DNA from: Marsupella aquatica
Lineage: Eukaryota > Marchantiophyta
Direction: 5' to 3'
Assembly (NCBI GenBank): GCA_973895155.1
Contig: OZ316891.1
Span: forward strand, 21,514,001-21,578,000
Length of the DNA stretch: 64,000 nucleotides
The notes below the pieces were generated by a model, which was not told the DNA's origin, ran no database searches, and worked only from the letters and a program-made list of their open reading frames with translations. Of the stretch, positions 58,031 to 64,000 are shown piece by piece. Each line of letters starts with the position of its first letter. Positions within the stretch are counted from its first letter, which is position 1. The position numbers and the translations under genes are program-made.

Positions 58031-59854
58031 CTCCTGCCTATCTCTCAACCTCCTCCAGGCCTCCTCCCAACATCCTCCCTACCGCCTCTCAACTACCTCC
58101 CGACCACCTCCCAACCTCCCAACCTCCAAAAATCCTAATCATATGACTTTTCTTGTGGCAGTGTTTTGACGCACCCTCATAGGGCATCTCAAAGCTTGGA
58201 AATTTATTATGGATGATAGCATTTGGTCATAGACAATAGGTCATAACTTTCTCACAAGACTTTGTAATTTTTAGTTGTTGTTTTTCCTTTCACCAACCTC
58301 TAAAGTGACTAAAAGTTATAGCATAAGACCAATCCTTATGACAAAAGCTTATGGACTATGAAATGTGTAGTCCATATTTTGTGCCCATAACACATAACTA
58401 GGGAGTTCAGGTACATCAAATTGTCAACTCCGCTACACCCTATAATGACTATCAAATTGTCAGCTTTGAGACACCCTATAATGGCTCCAACATTCTCAGT
58501 CGTCCTGAGAAAATTAAGTGCGTCTCCTATTAAGTGTGACTCCTGCTTGTACCATGCTATCCATCCCTTCCGGTCCCGGTGCTTCGGTGGGGAGGTCGCT
58601 GGTTCTACATCAAACTCCTGACCTTCCTTTTCCTTCTGTTCATGCTTATGCGCCCTCGCTCTCTACTGTAGATGGTGGTGCTTGTGCCCTTCTACCACCT
58701 CGCCCTGTTGGCGTTGCACCCGTCCCCTGATGTGCTACGAGCTTCCTTTGCTGGCGGCTCTGATTGCAGCCGCATTCTCTGCTTCTCTTTTCTTTGCCGC
58801 TTGAGCTGCTACTTCCCCCTTGGCGTGGCCTCCTGAGCCAATCTTCTCCTCATTGGTCTTCCTCCCCAAGCCCGCAGACTTGTAAGTTGTGTTACCTTTT
58901 GCATCTGTTCTTCCTTCAATCCCCGATTCTGTCCCATTGCCTTGTATTTTACTCGAGGAAAGTGGAAAACGTAGTTTTTCCGCCGTCGCGAACCCAGAAA
59001 GCAGTATCCCGAATTAACACAATTCCTCTTATACCATCCGTCACTTCACCAAAACTTTCAACTGTTCTCTCAAATGAAAGTGCATCACCCCACCTTCCCG
59101 AAGATCATCACGCCCAACCCCTAAGCATAAAGGATGACCCAGCTGTGTACACCCAAACCCTGAAACCACGGCCTCCGAAGCTCTCGTCGCTCTCTCAGCC
59201 CCTCTCAATAGCCCACAGCACAGTCTGATACTTTGCAATTTCTACATTTATGAAACTAAGTTAGCTCTCTTCTTCGGGAGCTCGGATGAAGGGCCAATTG
59301 CGAGGTCCTGGCGGTGGCAACTTCCTTCTCTTAGCTCCATACCTTGTCAAAAGATTGACAGCCACAACTCCAAGGAATTGAAGCATAATGACCTATGAAA
59401 AGTTTGAATTGAACTCTAAATTTGAGGCCACACTCTCAACATCCGTTTGACACTAACCTTGCGGTCGTTGCCAAGCTCCAAGTAGACGTTCAAATTCGAC
59501 TCGAGACCATGATGATCTGAGTCATTCTCTCGCATCAGTCTTCATCAATTCACCATTAGTCTTCATCAATTCACCATTGTTTTCCGAGCAATTATCTTCA
59601 GAAAGCCTGACTTGTCAGAAAACTGTTATTGAAAGTTTTCACTTGGGTATCCATTCCCGTATTCATGATGACCCAAAAACCACTATGCACAGTAGAGGTG
59701 TTGAATTAAAACATAAGTTCTGTGTTGACAGAAAATAATTGCCTCTGTCAATTATTGCAGGAACGATCCTGGTTTCTGAAGTTGTAAGCTCTCGAGGATC
59801 ATTTAAAGGCACAAATAAGTTGTTAATCTGAAGAAATATCCCCAGGATCACCAA
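58031..59854. other. Intergenic, weak Pro/Ser-rich frames
   Basis: Two plus frames (58518-58730 and 58764-59228) are Pro- and Ser-rich with no motif. They might be remains of a retroelement ORF1, but nothing specific supports this. A CCTCCCAAC-rich stretch at 58020-58130 is low complexity. Confidence 0.4.
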
Positions 59855-60651
59855 TTGCTTGCGCATGTGTCTAGTAATTGTAATTAGTCCCGAAATCGGA
59901 AAGCATCCCATGTCTTTAGCCGACAATTCTCCAATTTATATATTTCAACACCAGACACTGCATTCGTCATGGCTTAATATGGATCTCAAGCCCACATCCT
60001 GAGACCTTCCTCTGGCTCGGATTTCGGATACACATTAAAGGCAGACATGGTCCACTTCGTACAAAGTCAATAGACCTTGTCATTACATTGGAGATCTCAT
60101 AAACTTAAGGCCAGTGGTCTTTATTTGTTTCATTAAGAACTCACAAATACACTCGAGAAACAATAAACATCCGCTTCATGAGGTCTCAATTGGATGCCAT
60201 GAAACATCCCAGGAGCTCCCTATGATTGAATGAATTACCAAAATCAGACCTGGTCCTCGTTAGACGGTCTCAATGCATCTCACATGTATATTGCAGAAAC
60301 TCATTCCCTCAGCTTCGAAATTCGTATCCTCTGAAATTCAGGCTTGGCCCCCTTTATACATACCTGACAGGCGAAACCGTTGTCAAGAATAAAGCACCTC
60401 AATGTATGAGCTCTTTATTAATTTATTGACTTGCTATGCTGAAGTCTCTGAGCTTTACCAGGGAATAGTCGTAGGGGAAAGTTGCCAAGTTTGACTGTGT
60501 ATAATAAACATAACCGTTCCCCATGGATTGGTGTTGAACTGTGATCTTGAATTCTCGAAAATGTTCTATGCAATCCCAATTACCTCGAAGTGGTTAAGCG
60601 ACACTCAGTTCAGATGGAAGTACTGCAATCCGATTAATTGTGCTTGCAATC

Positions 60652-61135
60652 TCAGCAACGATCGTTGGTCAGAAGATGTCTGATGTGCTCAGTCTGGTCG
60701 ATCACTTGCGCCTGGGGAGAAGCTTGAAGCTTCGGTTTGGGACGCTGTTGCTCCTTTGCTGCCCACATGTACATATAAGCAGCCGGATCTGCGAGCAATT
60801 TAGCACTCTGATTAATTGGTGGCAGTCATTACTAAATGTGAGGTCTCAACACCCGATTGTTTATTTGCATGGCCAAGGTAGACCGAAACTGAGGGACCTG
60901 TTTTGTTAGCTATGAAACTGTTAAGGATCGGCACTCAATTGCTAGTTCGCTCCAGTAATAGAAGTAGGAGTCTAACGTACTACTGCCCACCTGGAGGCTC
61001 AGAGTTGAGTAGATCTGTAATGAAGCGTGTAAGTAGTTTGTGGACGTCTGGTCTGCATCCGTGGTTTTCCATGGCTTTCCGCCTAGGATTGAGGCGAGCC
61101 GCATCCCTCTCCTTTCCTATATCATCGCCTGCCAT
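60652..61135 (-). CDS. Small RIIa/DPY30-like dimerisation-docking protein, copy 2
   Basis: Exons 60991-61135 and 60652-60788 with the same GTGGGC donor and CTCGCAG acceptor as copy 1 give 93 residues. The helix CRPDVHKLLTRFITDLL, the SEPP-DPAAYMYMWA hinge across the splice and the KEQQRPKPKLQ segment are all conserved. Relative to copy 1 one extra base in exon 2 keeps the frame open for a longer tail (SPQAQVIDQTEHIRHLLTN). Which tail is ancestral cannot be told from two copies. Several first-exon changes are conservative (E/K, Y/D, T/N). Likely a dimerising adaptor in the nucleus or axoneme; function is inference. Confidence 0.7.
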
Positions 61136-61614
61136 AGTTTCCTCGACTTGCAATCTTCAACTTTCTCCCGAGGAACCAAAATCTCAGAATCTAAGCTCTG
61201 TAAAGTGTTGGAGATGCATGGCTCCAGTTTATCACCTCTTATGATTATTTCACGAAGCTACCGCAATCTAAAATCCAACGCGCATGCAGATAGATATATC
61301 AAACTTCGGCGTCTGGCTGTAGAATTTTGAATCTGTAAGAATTCTGCTCAAACATAGCACTTCTTTCGTAATGATGATTCCACCATGAAGCTACAGGGAC
61401 TAATAATTCCCATATGAAGCTGCACTAAAGCCAGGAGGGGAGCGATCCAAAGTACCAGACGAATGAACACTCATAGCACGGGATCAAAGGAGCGAGCGAG
61501 CGCGCGCTCGTATTTCTTATAAATTCACTTCACAATGGTTAAGAGTCAGACGCGAGTCGGACTGGCATCAGCCTGTGCCCTTTGCAGTCTCAGGAACTCC
61601 GAAAATCCTCGTTC

Positions 61615-61682
61615 GGATCCAAATCAAGTTTATGGATCAAAGATACGAAAAGTTGAGCTGTTCAACCAACGCTGACAGTGAC
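61615..61682. other. Micro-inverted segment in duplication copy 2
   Basis: GGATCAAAGATACGAAAAGT here is the reverse complement of copy 1 at 46760-46834. GGATCC lies at one edge in both copies. Confidence 0.8.
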
Positions 61683-63043
61683 CCTTCTGCAGACCATCCT
61701 GAACTTCTAATGAAAGCCTACCTATGCGTCATTTTGAGATTGGTGCAGCCAAACGAAGTATCCCTTGAAACGAATGACATAATGTCCTGGACCCTAAACC
61801 CCTCCCTCCACCTTCACTTTCCGAGCGCTGGAGACACAGCAGAATACGCAACATTATAACCTATCAAATTCTCTCTATCATCTTAGGGGGCATCTTAGCG
61901 GGCATCTGTGTTCGATAGAGCAAACGGATCACTGGATACAACTATAAACTTTTGCCCACAAATGTTTCGAGATTGTGTCGAATCACCCCTGTCAAAGGAC
62001 TGTAAAGACATCAACGAAGGTTTGTCCGCTTCTATCGGACAGAGGGTCTGGCTATTTATTCTTTCATAAAGACTCCGTTCAGCAGTTCAGAAATCGTCCC
62101 TCCACAATGTTCGTGCTGTAAAGGTAAAGGGAACGAAACTGTTGGCAGCTACATGACAAAGCTGACTCTGTCTTGAGGGCAGAGAAGTCATCAACTGGCA
62201 AGAGAGAGGGACTACCCTGCTTTTGCTGACCAGTGTGAAGATGTAAGAATCATTCCTGCTGTGTTCCGTGTGCATAGGGCCTTCAACTTCTGGGGTCACG
62301 CATAAGTCCGTCAAATAGTCTAGCTTTTCTGCTGCACTTGAGGAGCAACAAGTATACGTGCATCCACAGTAGTCAAAGGCAAACATAACCATCCATTTGA
62401 TTGGCATGTAGACTCAAGGTCTGGCATCGTTTGCAACCTTCATCTTTCATGCAAGGCCATGACCCTACATCTGACTGACACCACTCTCTTGTTCTTCGCC
62501 TTGTCCCATAATATCTGATCAATTCGACCGTCCGACAATTTTCCTTTCATTTGAACATTTGGGGAGATTGCCGTATGAATGTATGGTCCATCGTTACTTG
62601 GTCAAATTTCTTGATGTGCAGATTAATGCGGAGAGACTTTGTTTGATCACAATGACCATGATTCATCTATACTGCACATTCTAAAGTAAACAGTGCCAGG
62701 GATTCGGACGAAATATGGCGATCAAGGTACTAGGGTCCCAGAAAGAAACTTACATGGAAACTATATGTGCCACTGGCCAAAGGGTCAACCATGGCATACA
62801 AGTCACGTTGCTCCATTTCGGGTATGCGGTTGCCCACCACCTTGCTCCTTGAGGCGAACTGCTAGCCGTCGCGATCATCAAACGGGTCCTCGTCCTCGCA
62901 GCTAGAAGCTCGTAGTCTCATGGAAGAACCTGCCTAGACAAAGAATCAACTCCGATCAACTATAGCAACATTCCCATACTTTCAATTCAGGAGAAACAGC
63001 TTCTTTGTCACTGACACCAGTGATGTACAATTGGCCAACGTTT

Positions 63044-63613
63044 TTGTTTTCCTCAAAAAAACCAAAAGAATTTCATTCAATTAGTCAGCATACAGAAAGG
63101 GGGAGTCCCAGAAAGGAACGTCAACCCAGGTGGACTGAAGGTCAATGTGCCTGGATCGGTCAAGCCGGAACCAGGTAAGAAGCTGGCCTCTGGAAGGCAA
63201 TCCAAACGAGCAATTCGGAGACTACATAGGAGCAGCACACTCCCAAAGACCGGCCAGTGATGAAGGACCGGCTAGGTCCAAAACAGTGGTTCCTTGCTAA
63301 GAAGGAATCTATCAGTTTAAAGTAGTACAGCCTCAGAACCTGAAGTCTAGAGGGTTTCATGGTGGCCGTGGTGGGACCGGCTGAACTTGGAGAGTCTCTT
63401 CGTGAATTTGCCAGAGTCCATTCCATGTACCATAAGCCATTGCCATTTCATGCTGAGCTGCCCCGTGTGTGATCTTTTCATTTCGAATCATGGCTCTAAG
63501 TCTGGTCCAGTCTCGTCTGAGGTAGATGCCAAGTCGATGCCATGCTTTCCTGATAACTCCGTGTGGATTGGGCTGAGTGTGCTCAATAAAGTGTAAGCAT
63601 CGTTCCTTCCAGA
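63044..63613 (-). mobile_element. 5'-truncated LINE insertion
   Basis: Absent from duplication copy 1 at the matching place. It is flanked by a perfect 12-bp duplication TGGCCAACGTTT (63032-63043 and 63614-63625). On the minus strand the frame 63357-63620 (AIWKERCLHFIEHTQ, RDWTRLRAMIRNEK) has the look of the C-terminal tail of a plant LINE polyprotein, and the 3' side is A-rich (GAGGAAAACAAAAACG). Family assignment rests on the WKER motif and structure and is moderate. Confidence 0.65.
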
Positions 63614-63675
63614 TGGCCAACGTTTCAGTCCATGAATTGACTTGACTAAAACATTTTCTAATATATCTACTAAAC

Positions 63676-63981
63676 TTATCTCCAAGCTTTTGAAGGCATT
63701 ACACAGATTTCATGCATGTAAGAAATGGAATACATTCGTGGGGATCTCAGTTGATATTGCAAGGGAGTTGAACAAACTCTGGTAGTGATCAATAGATTGA
63801 GACAGACGAGCCCCAACAATGAGTTGAAGGGGCTGAACATGAACAGTCCAGTTTCAGTGTTGCTGGGGACGTCCCTCCAACTTCTTGTCCCCAAACGAGG
63901 TGTACCGGACTTTTCATAGGGAAAGGCCTCTAGAAAGTACCTTAACAAAAAGTTCTTACAAAGGTCAGGTGAATTCTGCAC
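63676..63981 (-). pseudogene. Conserved minus frame of unknown function in duplication, copy 2
   Basis: 101-residue frame partner of 48118-48391; shared RLG, VPSN and TGLFMFSPF words. Function unknown, probably broken in at least one copy. Confidence 0.3.
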
Positions 63982-64000
63982 GCCACCATTTGGGAACGTA

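Larger units (their letters stand above)
59855..64000 (+). repeat. Segmental duplication, copy 2 (continues past window)
   Basis: Partner of 44928-48458, still aligned at the right edge. It carries the second RIIa-like gene, a micro-inversion at 61615-61682 and a LINE insertion at 63044-63613. Confidence 0.9.

Overview
The window looks like nuclear DNA of a non-seed land plant, probably a bryophyte or another spore-bearing lineage. The evidence is an intron-containing plastid acyl carrier protein gene, a P/E-style PPR reading frame with the wording typical of moss, liverwort and lycophyte PPR families, a plant receptor-like kinase, an EDM2-type PHD module, a Ty1/copia element primed by initiator tRNA-Met, and a pair of small genes with a RIIa/DPY30-like motif of the kind found in ciliary proteins, which would suit a plant with motile sperm. 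This taxonomic call is inference; no database was searched.

Layout. 1-3.2 kb: minus-strand exons with an EDM2-like PHD block and, downstream, two BRCT-like modules cut by the window edge. 3.2-9.9 kb: no convincing gene, old internal duplications. 9.9-21.2 kb: one decayed Ty1/copia retrotransposon on the minus strand, with both 343/344-bp LTRs, primer-binding site, polypurine tract and near-matching 5-bp target duplications. It has been enlarged by nested insertions: a Gly/Ser-rich reading frame, two members (A, B) of a repeat family that carries a conserved short ORF and variable tandem arrays, and a small MITE-like element. 21.2-26.8 kb: more repeats: third member (C) of that family, a copy of a long-terminal-inverted-repeat element whose second copy lies at 56.6-58.0 kb, and a second copia-type LTR.

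27.6-28.9 kb: a complete four-exon plastid ACP gene. 30.8-31.9 kb: a PPR pseudogene with recognisable frame-breaking deletions. 33.3-34.4 kb and 49.4-50.9 kb: two intronless, GC-rich allantoate-permease-like (Dal5/ACS family) transporters in opposite orientation, the first missing its N-terminal quarter; the family is characteristic of fungi, so a fungal origin by transfer is a serious possibility. 42.5-44.2 kb: a single-exon receptor-like kinase with a long insert in its activation segment.

44.9-48.5 kb and 59.9-64.0 kb form a direct segmental duplication. Each copy carries a two-exon gene too short to be seen as a long ORF, encoding a 76- or 93-residue protein with a RIIa/DPY30-like dimerisation-docking motif. 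The second copy has a micro-inversion and a 5'-truncated LINE insertion with a 12-bp target duplication. The remaining stretches are AT-rich intergenic DNA with assorted minisatellites. The genes do not form a pathway; the region is a repeat-rich plant locus with scattered unrelated genes.
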